DNA of 35,728 nt from an uncultured Bacteroidales bacterium (lineage in GTDB: Bacteria > Bacteroidota > Bacteroidia > Bacteroidales > UBA4417): assembly GCA_903946925.1 (NCBI GenBank), contig CAJAXK010000402.1, positions 1-35,728 on the forward strand. The letters are read 5' to 3'. The notes under the pieces are model-generated. The model was not told where the DNA came from. It saw only the letters and a list, made by a program, of their open reading frames with translations, and did not search any database. This document shows, in pieces, positions 24,437-32,733 of the stretch (the first letter of the stretch is position 1; every line of letters starts with the position of its first letter). The position numbers and the translations under genes were made by a program.

Positions 24437-25937
24437 AAGTTTCGATGTTGTAATCATAGGTAGTGGACTGGGAGGTTTATTATGCGGAGGGATACTCGGC
24501 AAAAACGGCTATAAAGTTGCCGTTCTCGAAAAAAATCCACAGATTGGAGGTTGTCTTCAGAGTTATACCCGCGACGGCGGATTATTCGATACCGGCGTTC
24601 ATTACATCGGTGGACTTGAAAAAGGCCAGACCCTTTATAAGATATTTTCGTACCTGGGATTGATGGAGCGCATCAGGATCAAACGATTTGATACAGAAGG
24701 CTTTGATGTGATTAAATTTGGTGACAGCGGGAAGGAATATATTTATGCCCAGACTTATGAGAAATTCATTGATACGCTTGCACAATCGTTTCCCGATGAA
24801 CGCGAAGGAATTGAAAACTATTGCCGGAGTGTAAAGCAGTTGTGCGACAGGTTTCCATTGTATAACCTGCGGAACGGGGATTTCATGGATAAAATGGATA
24901 TGCTTGACATGAATGCGCGTGAAATGATCAATTCTTTTGTGAAGGATCCTTTGCTGCAAAATGTTCTGGCAGGTAATAATTGCCTTTATGCAGGATCAGG
25001 GGAGAAGTCGCCTTTCTATATTCATGCGTTGATTTTGAATAGTTATATTGAGAGTGTCTGGCGTTGCGAAGGCGGCGGTTCGCAGATTGCAACTGCTCTG
25101 GCTGATGTTATCGCCGAAACAGGCGGTAAAGTCATAAGGCGTGCTGAAGTAACGCGAATTATTATAAACGAAGGTTTTGCCACCAAAGTACTAACAAAAG
25201 ATAAGCGGGAATTTGCCGGGAAACAGTTTATTTCGGATATTCACCCCGCTGCTACCATTGCTTTAACTCAATCGGATGTATTTCGGAAAGCGTATGTTAA
25301 GCGTATTACGAATCTCGAAAATACGATTAGCGTATTTATTCTTAATGTTGTATTCCGGGATGCCTCATTCCCGCGCATAAATAAAAACGTTTACTACTAT
25401 TCGAAAGCTGAAAATATATGGAGCGGAACCGACTACAAAATGGAGGACTGGCCCGAAAATTTTGCTTTGTTTGTTACTGATGGAAAGGATGGATTTGCGC
25501 ATTCGGCTTCAGTAATGTGTTACATGAACTATTCGGAATTTGAACCATGGGCAGATACTAATAATACCGTTTACCAACCTGGTGAGAGAGGTCCGGGTTA
25601 TAATGAGCTGAAAGAGGAAAAAGCCTTGAAAATATTTAAACTGGTGGAAAATCAGTATCCGGGATTTCGGGCAGCAGTTGAATCTTATCACACTCTATCG
25701 CCATTAACATATCGTGATTATACTGGAACACCCAACGGATCGCTTTATGGTATACAACGCGACTGCAACGAACCGCTTAAAACATTTGTACCTGCGCGCA
25801 CCAAAATACCTAATCTTCTGTTTACAGGTCAGAATCTTAATTTGCATGGAGTGATGGGGGTTGCAGTGAGTTCAATTATTACCTGCGGCGAATTGCTTGG
25901 AATTGATTATTTGCTTGAGAAAATAAGAAATGACTAA
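24429..25937 (+). CDS. FAD-dependent oxidoreductase of the phytoene desaturase/CrtISO/retinol saturase type
   Basis: This 502-residue flavoprotein has an N-terminal dinucleotide-binding fold DVVIIGSGLGGLLCGG (GxGxxG at 11-16), VAVLEKNPQIGGCLQSY, then DTGVHYIGG. Near the C-terminus it has LLFTGQNLNLHGVMGVAVSS, the second FAD-contact block. The pattern matches enzymes that desaturate, saturate or isomerise conjugated polyenes such as carotenoids and retinol. In a polyene pigment cluster it probably adjusts the double-bond system or the aryl end. The exact reaction is not readable from sequence. Its start overlaps the exporter stop by 8 bases, and the C45 gene follows after 3 bases. Confidence 0.88.
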   Translation: MGESFDVVIIGSGLGGLLCGGILGKNGYKVAVLEKNPQIGGCLQSYTRDGGLFDTGVHYIGGLEKGQTLYKIFSYLGLMERIRIKRFDTEGFDVIKFGDSGKEYIYAQTYEKFIDTLAQSFPDEREGIENYCRSVKQLCDRFPLYNLRNGDFMDKMDMLDMNAREMINSFVKDPLLQNVLAGNNCLYAGSGEKSPFYIHALILNSYIESVWRCEGGGSQIATALADVIAETGGKVIRRAEVTRIIINEGFATKVLTKDKREFAGKQFISDIHPAATIALTQSDVFRKAYVKRITNLENTISVFILNVVFRDASFPRINKNVYYYSKAENIWSGTDYKMEDWPENFALFVTDGKDGFAHSASVMCYMNYSEFEPWADTNNTVYQPGERGPGYNELKEEKALKIFKLVENQYPGFRAAVESYHTLSPLTYRDYTGTPNGSLYGIQRDCNEPLKTFVPARTKIPNLLFTGQNLNLHGVMGVAVSSIITCGELLGIDYLLEKIRND

Positions 25938-25940
25938 CAG

Positions 25941-27593
25941 ATGAAGAAGTTTCTAAAATGGTTTCTGATCACATTCTTTTTCCTTATTGCTTTGGTGATT
26001 GGATTCTTTGTGTATATCAATTCTATATTCAAGCATGAAGCTGAAAAATATACCTACAAAGAATATAAAATTGAAAAAGTAGATACAAGCACTTTCCGAA
26101 TTGGGAAGAACTGGCTCCGAAAGGAACAGCCCGGCCTGTATACCTTATATATCGAAGGAAAACCATTCGATCGCGGGTTTATTGCAGGTCAGCTTACACG
26201 TACCCTGATTTATAAACAGGAAAAAGCCTTTGTCGATCAATTACAACGGATTGTTCCTTCACACTATTACCTTAATTTCCTGAAATATGTAATTGCAGTT
26301 TTTGATCTCAACCTGTATCGTTCAATTCCTGAGGAGAGAAAAGCTGAAATATATGGCATTTCGCTTTCAGCGTCTGATACATTTAATACTATTGCCAGCA
26401 ATTATCAACGGATACTGAATTACCATGGTGCCCATGATTTGGGTCATATGTTGAGTAGCCTGGGAATGGTTGGTTGTACATCATTCGGTGTATGGAATGA
26501 AAAAACTCCGGATGGGAAATTATTGATTGGACGTAATTTTGATTTCTATGCTGGAGACGAATTTGCCAAAGAGAAAATTGTTGCCTTTGTCCAGCCCGAT
26601 TCAGGGTATTTTCATGCTTTTGTTACATGGGGAGGAATGATGGGAGCAGTTTCGGGAATGAATGAAAAAGGCCTGACAATAACCATCAATGCTGCCAATT
26701 CCAATGTGGTTCTTTCAGGGGCAACGCCTGTTTCGCTGGTTGCAAGGCAAATACTGCAGTACGCTTCCAATATTAATGAAGCTGTTGCTGTCGCTTCAAA
26801 GTTTGATGTTTTTGTTTCTGAGCTTTTCCTGGTTGGTTCCGCAGCGGATAATAAAGCAGTTATTATCGAGAAAAGACCCGGATCGCAAATCGTTTTTGAA
26901 ACACATAAAAATTATATCATTTCGACAAATCATTTTCAAAGTGCACAGAACGGATTTTCGGATGAAGCCAGGAAACAGAAGTTTAACACAGCCTCGGCCT
27001 ATCGGTTTAATCGAGTTCTCGAATGCCTCAACCAGCAGAATCAGTTTACTGCACAGGATGTTGTTAAGATTCTTCGCGATACGCTTGGCAACCAAAGTAA
27101 AAGCATAGGATTAGGAAATGAAAAAACTATAAATCAGCTTATCGGTCATCATTCCATTATTTTCTATCCTGAGAAAAGAATTTTTTGGGTATCTACTTCT
27201 CCTTACCAGGTTGGAGGTTTCGTCTGTTACGACCTGAATAGAATGGCAGGAAATAAAGCATTAATTCCCGGAATAAGATCAGTCATCGATTCCGCCTATA
27301 TCCAACCGGATAATGATTTTCTCATAAAGTATTTGCCTCGTTATCAGCAATACCTGAATTTAAGGAATAAAATATCCGTTCACACAATTGATGAGAAAGG
27401 AGTGGAGTTGTTTGTCAGTCTAAATCCTCATTATTTCGATGCCTATGAGCAAGCCGGTGATTATTATATGTTTAAAAAGCAGTATGGCAAGGCAATGTCA
27501 TGTTACGAAAAGTCTTTGGGTTGTGTAATACCGGGAGAAAAGGAAATAAATCGCATAAAGAAGAAATTAATATCTGCCAAAAATGGTACATAG
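25941..27593 (+). CDS. C45 (acyl-CoA:6-APA acyltransferase-like) Ntn-hydrolase with membrane anchor and TPR-like tail
   Basis: This 550-residue protein has an N-terminal transmembrane helix (WFLITFFFLIALVIGFFVY, about 7-25). The central domain matches C45 peptidases/acyltransferases (PF03417). The expected autoprocessing nucleophile is C179 in GMVGCTSFGVW, followed by GKLLIGRNFDFY and SGMNEKGLTITINAAN. These enzymes cleave themselves before the Cys and then hydrolyse or form amides or esters. The tail (about 490-535) has a helical hairpin, YFDAYEQAGDYYMFKKQYGK, that looks TPR-like. It is the last gene of the long operon. A role in final acylation or ester formation of the pigment, on the periplasmic side, is inferred. 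Confidence 0.85.
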   Translation: MKKFLKWFLITFFFLIALVIGFFVYINSIFKHEAEKYTYKEYKIEKVDTSTFRIGKNWLRKEQPGLYTLYIEGKPFDRGFIAGQLTRTLIYKQEKAFVDQLQRIVPSHYYLNFLKYVIAVFDLNLYRSIPEERKAEIYGISLSASDTFNTIASNYQRILNYHGAHDLGHMLSSLGMVGCTSFGVWNEKTPDGKLLIGRNFDFYAGDEFAKEKIVAFVQPDSGYFHAFVTWGGMMGAVSGMNEKGLTITINAANSNVVLSGATPVSLVARQILQYASNINEAVAVASKFDVFVSELFLVGSAADNKAVIIEKRPGSQIVFETHKNYIISTNHFQSAQNGFSDEARKQKFNTASAYRFNRVLECLNQQNQFTAQDVVKILRDTLGNQSKSIGLGNEKTINQLIGHHSIIFYPEKRIFWVSTSPYQVGGFVCYDLNRMAGNKALIPGIRSVIDSAYIQPDNDFLIKYLPRYQQYLNLRNKISVHTIDEKGVELFVSLNPHYFDAYEQAGDYYMFKKQYGKAMSCYEKSLGCVIPGEKEINRIKKKLISAKNGT

Positions 27594-27639
27594 CCCTTCA
27601 CCTCAATATAGATGTAAAGAAGAAACTTTTATAATGGTA

Positions 27640-27674
27640 TTTGAAATCATACCGAAACTGAATAATTACCTTTG
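27640..27674 (+). promoter_or_regulatory. Bacteroidota-type promoter of the CoA-ligase gene
   Basis: TTTG at 27640-27643 and TACCTTTG (TAnnTTTG) at 27667-27674 are separated by 23 bases, within the range accepted for this phylum's -33/-7 promoters. Transcription would begin near 27681, only about 5 bases before the ATG at 27686, so the mRNA would be nearly leaderless. Confidence 0.6.
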
Positions 27675-27685
27675 TACACATTGTT

Positions 27686-28972
27686 ATGCTACCTATTGAT
27701 AAATTAACTTCTGGTGAAATATCCAACCTTCAAAATACCAAGTTGAAGGATTTATTGGCTTATGTTAACTTGCGATCTCCGTTTTATAAATCACTTTTTG
27801 AAAAAAAAGGTATTGATCTTTCAAAAATCCAAACAATTGAAGACCTGAAATATCTGCCAACCACCAACAAGGAAGATCTGCAGCTTCAGAATATGGATTT
27901 CCTATGTGTGCCTAAAAGTGAAATAACTGAATACACATCAACATCCGGAACACTTGGTGCCCCTGTTACTATTGCCCTAACGACCAATGATTTATCGCGA
28001 TTAGCATACAACGAATATCTTTCATTTACGGGAACGGGTGCAACTTCTGCTGATATTTTTCAGCTTGCTCTTACTCTTGATAAACAATTTATGGCCGGAA
28101 TGGCATACTACCAGGGCGCAGCTCGTTTAAAAGCTGGAGTTGTACGTACAGGTCCGGGTGCCCCGTCCATGCAATGGGAAACCATTTTTAGGGTAAATGC
28201 AACAACTATGGTGGTTGTTCCTTCATTTATTCTGAAGTTGATTGAATATGCACAGGATAATGGCATCGATTACAGGAATTCACCCATGAAACGTGCTATC
28301 TGTATTGGTGAGAATGTTCGGTCTGATAATTTCGAGCTCAATACCATAGGGAAAAGAATTAAAGAATTCTGGGATATCGAGCTGTTTTCAACTTACGCTT
28401 CCACCGAAATGCAAACTGCTTTCACTGAGTGTTCGTATGGGAAAGGAGGTCATATACATCCTGAGCTTCTGATTGCGGAAGTAGTGGATGATGAAGGAAA
28501 TCCTTTGGCTTTCGGCGAAAAAGGTGAACTCACAGTTACCACGCTAGGTGTCGAAGGAATGCCCTTAGTCCGTTACCGCACAGGCGATATTTGCACTTTA
28601 TTCAACCAGATCTGTGAGTGCGGGCGTGAAACACTTCGGATTTCTCCGATACTGGGGCGCAAGAAGCAAATGATTAAATTTAAAGGCACCTCGCTTTATC
28701 CCTCAGTTATTTATGAAATCCTGAATTCGAACAGCGATATTATTGATTATGTTTTGGAAGTCTCTTCCAATGAACTTGATACGGATGATATCTTGATCTG
28801 GATTGCAGTAAAAGAACCCTCAGAGAAGCTACTTGCTCAACTAACATCATACCTGCATGCCTCATTACGGGTTATGCCAAAAATAATTTTTGCGGATATT
28901 AGCGAAATTCGCAATAAACAACAGGGTGGCATTGGCCGTAAACCTATACGTTTTGTGGATAATCGAGTTTAG
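27686..28972 (+). CDS. Adenylate-forming CoA ligase (PaaK-like), probable aryl starter activation
   Basis: This 428-residue enzyme matches phenylacetate-CoA ligase-type AMP-forming ligases. The phosphate-binding loop is YTSTSGTLGAP at about 83-93. STYASTEMQ follows mid-protein and VRYRTGD at about 295-301 is the usual hinge-region block. The CxC pair near 311-313 (CECG) and GRKKQMIKFKG also fit the family. Length is right for PaaK. In aryl-polyene and flexirubin clusters such an enzyme activates coumarate or another cinnamic acid, either to CoA or to the ACP. Here it is the last gene of the cluster and has its own promoter, 92 bases after the C45 gene. The exact acid it activates is inferred from the ammonia-lyase at the other end. 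Confidence 0.9.
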   Translation: MLPIDKLTSGEISNLQNTKLKDLLAYVNLRSPFYKSLFEKKGIDLSKIQTIEDLKYLPTTNKEDLQLQNMDFLCVPKSEITEYTSTSGTLGAPVTIALTTNDLSRLAYNEYLSFTGTGATSADIFQLALTLDKQFMAGMAYYQGAARLKAGVVRTGPGAPSMQWETIFRVNATTMVVVPSFILKLIEYAQDNGIDYRNSPMKRAICIGENVRSDNFELNTIGKRIKEFWDIELFSTYASTEMQTAFTECSYGKGGHIHPELLIAEVVDDEGNPLAFGEKGELTVTTLGVEGMPLVRYRTGDICTLFNQICECGRETLRISPILGRKKQMIKFKGTSLYPSVIYEILNSNSDIIDYVLEVSSNELDTDDILIWIAVKEPSEKLLAQLTSYLHASLRVMPKIIFADISEIRNKQQGGIGRKPIRFVDNRV

Positions 28973-29034
28973 ATTAATTGTTACCATCATCATTTCGGGC
29001 AATTAGTGAAATAGATAAGCCCCAGATACAATGT

Positions 29035-29055
29035 CTTGTACTTAGGGCGTACAAG
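29035..29055. terminator. Perfect 7-bp hairpin between convergent genes (possible bidirectional terminator)
   Basis: CTTGTAC and GTACAAG flank a 7-base loop (29042-29048). It lies 62 bases after the CoA-ligase stop and 21 bases before the stop of the convergent DUF2846 gene. No run of T follows on either strand, so intrinsic termination is possible but not shown. Confidence 0.35.
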
Positions 29056-29076
29056 TAATCCGGTTCAATTGTTTGG

Positions 29077-29646
29077 TTATTTCATTGCTTCAACTGGAAT
29101 AGCCATCTTTGCAGTTATATGCCCGAAGTCTTTGGTCTTTTTCCATTCTGTTTCGTAAAGAGTCAATTTCTCTTTAATAAAATCTGCCAATTTGATATTC
29201 AAGCTTTGTATTTTGTCTTCCGAAATAACAACAGGAGGTTCGCTTAATATTAATTTTTTTGCTCGTTCAAATAGTTCTATATCTTTTATCGCTAGTGGAG
29301 CCAATCCCACCCGAGCTTTCCATGCACCCATTTCTATATTAACAATAACGATGTAAGTTCCACCTTCCTTAAGGTCAGCAGTTATAAACTCTTTATTTTC
29401 TGATGATGCCCAGAATAGATTTTGGCCTGGCTCACATTCGTACCTCATATAATTTTTACCTTTAAAAGCACCAATGTACTTATCTTGATCGAAGTATTCA
29501 AAAGAAACTGCGCCTCCATAATTTGTAACGCGCGTAAAATATACAACAACTTTACCTGGAGCCGGAGGCGTAAACCCCTGGCCTTTAGCTAGATTCATTC
29601 CTAAAATAAATGGAATAAGTACTAATAAAACAAGTTTTGTTTTCAT
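29077..29646 (-). CDS. Secreted DUF2846-like protein (longer paralogue)
   Basis: This 189-residue protein has a signal peptide (LVLLVLIPFILGMNLAKG, residues 5-22). The body begins with GKVVVYFTRVTNYGGAVSFEY and has the DUF2846 pattern: a beta-sandwich-like core with YEC.PGQNLFWASSENK and LKEGGTYIVIV. A helical C-terminal extension of about 80 residues has no clear family. It shares the pattern with the smaller protein at 30638-31045, so they are paralogues. The function of DUF2846 proteins is unknown; most are envelope proteins. The gap to the upstream gene is 35 bases, so they are probably co-transcribed. Confidence 0.72.
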   Translation of the reverse strand: MKTKLVLLVLIPFILGMNLAKGQGFTPPAPGKVVVYFTRVTNYGGAVSFEYFDQDKYIGAFKGKNYMRYECEPGQNLFWASSENKEFITADLKEGGTYIVIVNIEMGAWKARVGLAPLAIKDIELFERAKKLILSEPPVVISEDKIQSLNIKLADFIKEKLTLYETEWKKTKDFGHITAKMAIPVEAMK

Positions 29647-29681
29647 TTTATAGTTTCATAAGAAGTCCAATTAGAAAAAAA

Positions 29682-30275
29682 TCATTTTATATCATCCAAG
29701 ACATTTTTTAAAAAATATTTAGCCGTATTTGTACCTGCAACACCATATGCAGTTGCAGGTGCTCCGCTTGCACCAGAAACTGACCCTAAAGAAAGTTTTG
29801 CAACTTCTTGGCTTCTAATATTTGATTCATAAAATAATATTTCTAGATTTACTTCAGATGCCATTGTTATTAATCCGATTCCGCTAAAGCCAGATTCAAA
29901 ATGATGTGTTTTAACTACCATAGTATATTTTGCTGCTGAAGAATGCTTTTCCGCTACTATACCTGATTTCTTCATCTTTTTATTAAAATTTACAATAAAA
30001 GCGTTAGGATAATTAAATGCCTTATTGTCATTCCACTCAACAAGCCATTTATCACCTTTACCTGGAAGTGATTCATTTTGCTCATTTACTTTCTCCAGTA
30101 TATATTCTGCTTCTGTTTTGCTGCCAACACCCATGCTATCATATACAAACTCAATATTTATGACTTTTTCATGCTTTAAGAATAATAAATTCCCTGAAAG
30201 TAAGGGCTGGGCTGATAATGTCTTAAAAGACGTAATCGAGAGTAACAAAATTAAGGCGCTGAATTTAGTTTTCAT
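29682..30275 (-). CDS. Secreted protein of unknown function
   Basis: This 197-residue protein has a signal peptide (FSALILLLSITSFKTLSAQP, cleavage near residue 22). The body has YVLEKVNEQ-like helices early, a run of basic residues (NFNKKMKKSG), and a C-terminal Gly/Ala-rich segment, SLGSVSGASGAPATAYGVAG, that could insert in or cover a membrane. I do not recognise a family. It probably lies upstream of the DUF2846 gene in a two-gene transcript. A TATCTTTG -7 box (minus strand) at 30344-30351 is a candidate promoter. Confidence 0.65.
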   Translation of the reverse strand: MKTKFSALILLLSITSFKTLSAQPLLSGNLLFLKHEKVINIEFVYDSMGVGSKTEAEYILEKVNEQNESLPGKGDKWLVEWNDNKAFNYPNAFIVNFNKKMKKSGIVAEKHSSAAKYTMVVKTHHFESGFSGIGLITMASEVNLEILFYESNIRSQEVAKLSLGSVSGASGAPATAYGVAGTNTAKYFLKNVLDDIK

Positions 30276-30296
30276 TTTTTTACAATTTTTAAGTTA

Positions 30297-30637
30297 ATTA
30301 TTATGAGTTTCACTGTTGATTAAATTAAGTAAAAACCAATTTTCAAAGATATAACTTTTAGGTAAATATGTGGATTTGTCGTCTAGGCTTTTCGGCCCAT
30401 CTACCTTTTAAAGTGCTTTATGTATTTCGCTTCTTCATATATGTATGATTCTTGCGAAATCTTAATGCTTTTTTACAATATTTTATTGGGTAGAACTTCA
30501 GCTTCAGAAATCCTGATCAGAGAAGATTTAAGCTTGTTTTTGGTTTGCAGACTTAGAAATGAGAATATTGTTTATAACCCATTTTTAAGGAAGTATAATT
30601 TTCGTTTTTTTATAGAAATGTGCTAATGATGATTTTG
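30297..30637. other. Intergenic region, about 340 bases, no gene seen
   Basis: No believable gene is present. A 68-codon plus-strand frame (30420-30626) has a Phe/Tyr/Leu-rich translation and no good start context. The only signal noted is TAnnTTTG on the minus strand (TATCTTTG, 30344-30351), which would serve the gene ending at 29682; a matching -33 TTG was not found. Confidence 0.5.
30344..30351 (-). promoter_or_regulatory. Candidate -7 box (TATCTTTG) for the minus-strand secreted-protein genes
   Basis: The plus strand reads CAAAGATA, giving TATCTTTG on the minus strand, 69 bases before the ATG at 30275. No TTG was found at the expected -33 distance, so this is a weak call. Confidence 0.3.
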
Positions 30638-31045
30638 CTATTTTTCTGACAAATTGCATTTTACAATTTCTTTCTCTGCTTTTTCAGTTGCAGGAATAGT
30701 GAATCCGCGACAATTTTTCGCCCTAACATAGTACGTTTTACCAGCTTCAACATCCAAGTGAACTAAGCGGAAAACTGTGCTTACACTTGACCAAAATGCA
30801 TACTTTCCAGGCTCGGCATAATAAACCAAATAAGTACCATTTCTTAGCTGATTTGTGCTCACTTTTGCATCATTGGCATTAACATAATAATTAACAGCTA
30901 TTCCTGTAAAGCTACTAGGACGATAGATGTAAACCAAAGCCTTTCCACTTGGAATTTCCTTTACAGGATAAAAATTCTGGGAAAATGCAGAACTGCAAAA
31001 GAAAGTCAATGCAATAAAAATTGAAGTTTTAGCGATGGATTTCAT
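30638..31045 (-). CDS. Secreted DUF2846 domain protein (short paralogue)
   Basis: This 135-residue protein has a clear signal peptide (TSIFIALTFFCSSAFSQ, residues 7-23) and a single DUF2846 domain. GKALVYIYRPSSFTGIAVNYYV, shown here across two strands near 34-55, is followed by NGTYLVYYAEPGKYAFWSS and LDVEAGKTYYVRAKN. These match the family's GK..vYiyRp....g, G.Y..y...pG.h.fws and l..e.GktYYv blocks. It is an envelope protein of unknown function, paralogous to the larger protein at 29077-29646. Confidence 0.8.
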   Translation of the reverse strand: MKSIAKTSIFIALTFFCSSAFSQNFYPVKEIPSGKALVYIYRPSSFTGIAVNYYVNANDAKVSTNQLRNGTYLVYYAEPGKYAFWSSVSTVFRLVHLDVEAGKTYYVRAKNCRGFTIPATEKAEKEIVKCNLSEK

Positions 31046-31157
31046 AACGAATGGAATTTAAGATATAACCGAATCAATGGCTTTCCGGTTCTGCCTTATT
31101 TTAAACTGGTAACTTTTCACATGTTATTAATCAATGTTTATTTAGTTTGATTAAAAT

Positions 31158-31574
31158 CTAAAACCGATAAGTCAAGGAAGCTAAATGATAAGGGTTTGGA
31201 TTGAGATTAAAAGTGAGTGAGTTCAGTCTTTGAGAATAATAATTTTTCTTGGACGATCCTATCACCCAGAACACTATGCCTCCTCCTGTACCAGTCATTC
31301 CCAAACTTGCGCAAAGCAATCCGATTGTATACTTTGAAGCCATCTCATCAGTCAATAAATCAGGATCGGAAGCTATGGCATTCGACATCGATGTAATACC
31401 TGCAATTGTTAGGATGGTGCCGCCGATTGTCAAACCGATTCCTGCATTTCTCATTGTTGTGTATGATTCAACTTTATGTTGGTAAAGTTGCTTTTTCTCA
31501 CCTTGGTCTTGAGCCTGTGATGTAAAATTAAATGTTAATACCGTGAGCAAGATAAAAATATACTTTGTTTTCAT
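31158..31574 (-). CDS. Small exported membrane protein of unknown function
   Basis: This 138-residue protein has a signal peptide (IFILLTVLTFNFTSQAQ). Two later hydrophobic segments follow, NAGIGLTIGGTILTIAGI (about 43-60) and TIGLLCASLGMTGTGGGIVF (about 83-102), both Gly-rich. It ends in LASLTYRF, an aromatic C-terminus as in outer-membrane proteins. No enzyme motif is visible. The reading frame and signal are convincing, but no family is recognised. A TATATTTG -7 box on the minus strand (31612-31619) lies 38 bases upstream. Confidence 0.7.
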   Translation of the reverse strand: MKTKYIFILLTVLTFNFTSQAQDQGEKKQLYQHKVESYTTMRNAGIGLTIGGTILTIAGITSMSNAIASDPDLLTDEMASKYTIGLLCASLGMTGTGGGIVFWVIGSSKKNYYSQRLNSLTFNLNPNPYHLASLTYRF

Positions 31575-31611
31575 CTGATTGATTTATTTTGTTTAATTAT
31601 AGAATTCTATG

Positions 31612-31619
31612 CAAATATA
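31612..31619 (-). promoter_or_regulatory. Candidate -7 box (TATATTTG) upstream of the small membrane protein gene
   Basis: The plus strand reads CAAATATA, which is TAnnTTTG on the minus strand, 38 bases before the ATG at 31574. No clear -33 element was found. Confidence 0.35.
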
Positions 31620-31729
31620 ATGCAAAAACATAAATTCAGATAATAAATAAGATTTTTATTTCTGAGGAAATTTCAAGCTGGCACTCAGGACATTAGTTCC
31701 ACTCTTTCACCGTATTTAGAAAGAATATT

Positions 31730-32404
31730 TTATTTTAATGAATCTGAAAACAAGTCTCCTCCCCAAGTTCCGCGTAAACGCTGCATAAAATTCTCTCGTT
31801 CAGGAAGTGATATAAAATCTTTTACAAATGCTTTTTGAAAATCTAAACCAGGAGCTATTGTATCCATAGGCATCGCTCTAAGTGAATCATAAACAATAGG
31901 AATTAAATCTATACCTGCATCAATTCTTTTGCGCGTGAATTTTCTTAGCATCTTTGTTTGAAACGGATCAGAGGCAATTGCGATAGTGCCAAAATTTAGT
32001 TTTTTAGCAAGCTTATAGGAGTAATATATATTCTCGGTACTATGTTCCGCTTTTGTTTCTGTATAAATATTTTGCTTAGAAATACCAATTGCTTCCGCAT
32101 ATATTGCCATTATTTCAGCTTCAATATAAGGGGAATAAACTGCAGAACCAGAATACATGATATTTTTTGCTATACCTTTTTCAAATAGAAATTTTGACCA
32201 ATAAATCCTTGCTTTCATTGTTTTACTCCATTTACCATTTTCTAAAGGAACTCCTGGGACTATTATAAGATCGTAACTTTTAGACGAAGCCTCATTTAAT
32301 AATTTCTTACATCCATGTTTAGTAAAGGAACAAGAATGCAGAAAAAATATTAAACAAGCTGGTAAAAAAAACAGATTAAATGTTTTAAAATTAACGCTTT
32401 TCAT
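31730..32404 (-). CDS. DUF218/YdcF-ElyC-like lipoprotein
   Basis: This 224-residue protein has an N-terminal hydrophobic segment ending in a lipobox (FFLPACLIFFLHSC, C25), so it is probably a lipoprotein. The body matches DUF218 (PF02698): YDLIIVPGVPLENGKW, ARIYWSKFLFEKG, IMYSGSAVYSPYIEAEIMA, then a STENIYYS motif and IAIASDPFQTKM. ElyC, a member, affects undecaprenyl-phosphate metabolism; other members lack a proven function. The tail FMQRLRGTWGGDLF is also typical. It is transcribed away from the beta-barrel gene that starts 330 bases downstream on the other strand. Confidence 0.85.
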   Translation of the reverse strand: MKSVNFKTFNLFFLPACLIFFLHSCSFTKHGCKKLLNEASSKSYDLIIVPGVPLENGKWSKTMKARIYWSKFLFEKGIAKNIMYSGSAVYSPYIEAEIMAIYAEAIGISKQNIYTETKAEHSTENIYYSYKLAKKLNFGTIAIASDPFQTKMLRKFTRKRIDAGIDLIPIVYDSLRAMPMDTIAPGLDFQKAFVKDFISLPERENFMQRLRGTWGGDLFSDSLK

Positions 32405-32733
32405 AAATTATTTTTTGTGAACGCAAATTAATTGTATTGAATAATCAACTCAGTTTTTGTGTCAAAATAAGAACAATTTTTAAGGTACTTTGATTATTGG
32501 CAGCTTTAAATAAACATAGTTTTGTGCCAATATAGCTTTCATAAGCATAAAAGAATCAGGCGATTCATTAAGGCAACAACGCTTGAAACCAATTAAAAGC
32601 AAAAAACCATTTCACTAAAGAGTAGTTAATAATGAGTAGTTTGTAGCAATTTCAAATTTTTATAAAAATAATTTAAAAGATAATTCTAAATTTGTCATAC
32701 TTTACATTTTAATCATTATTTGACGGTTTTCTT
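32405..32733. other. Divergent intergenic region with promoter of the beta-barrel gene
   Basis: This A+T-rich region lies between the divergent DUF218 and beta-barrel genes. No gene was seen. The only clear element is TAAATTTG (TAnnTTTG) at 32687-32694, plus strand. Confidence 0.5.
32687..32694 (+). promoter_or_regulatory. Candidate -7 box (TAAATTTG) for the Omp85-type barrel gene
   Basis: It matches TAnnTTTG exactly and lies 39 bases before the ATG at 32734, giving a leader of about 32 bases. No TTG is present at the usual -33 distance. Confidence 0.4.

Noticed and set aside
30420-30626. A 68-codon plus-strand frame in the intergenic region
   Set aside because: It is Phe/Tyr/Leu-rich with no domain, no promoter and no conserved neighbour orientation.
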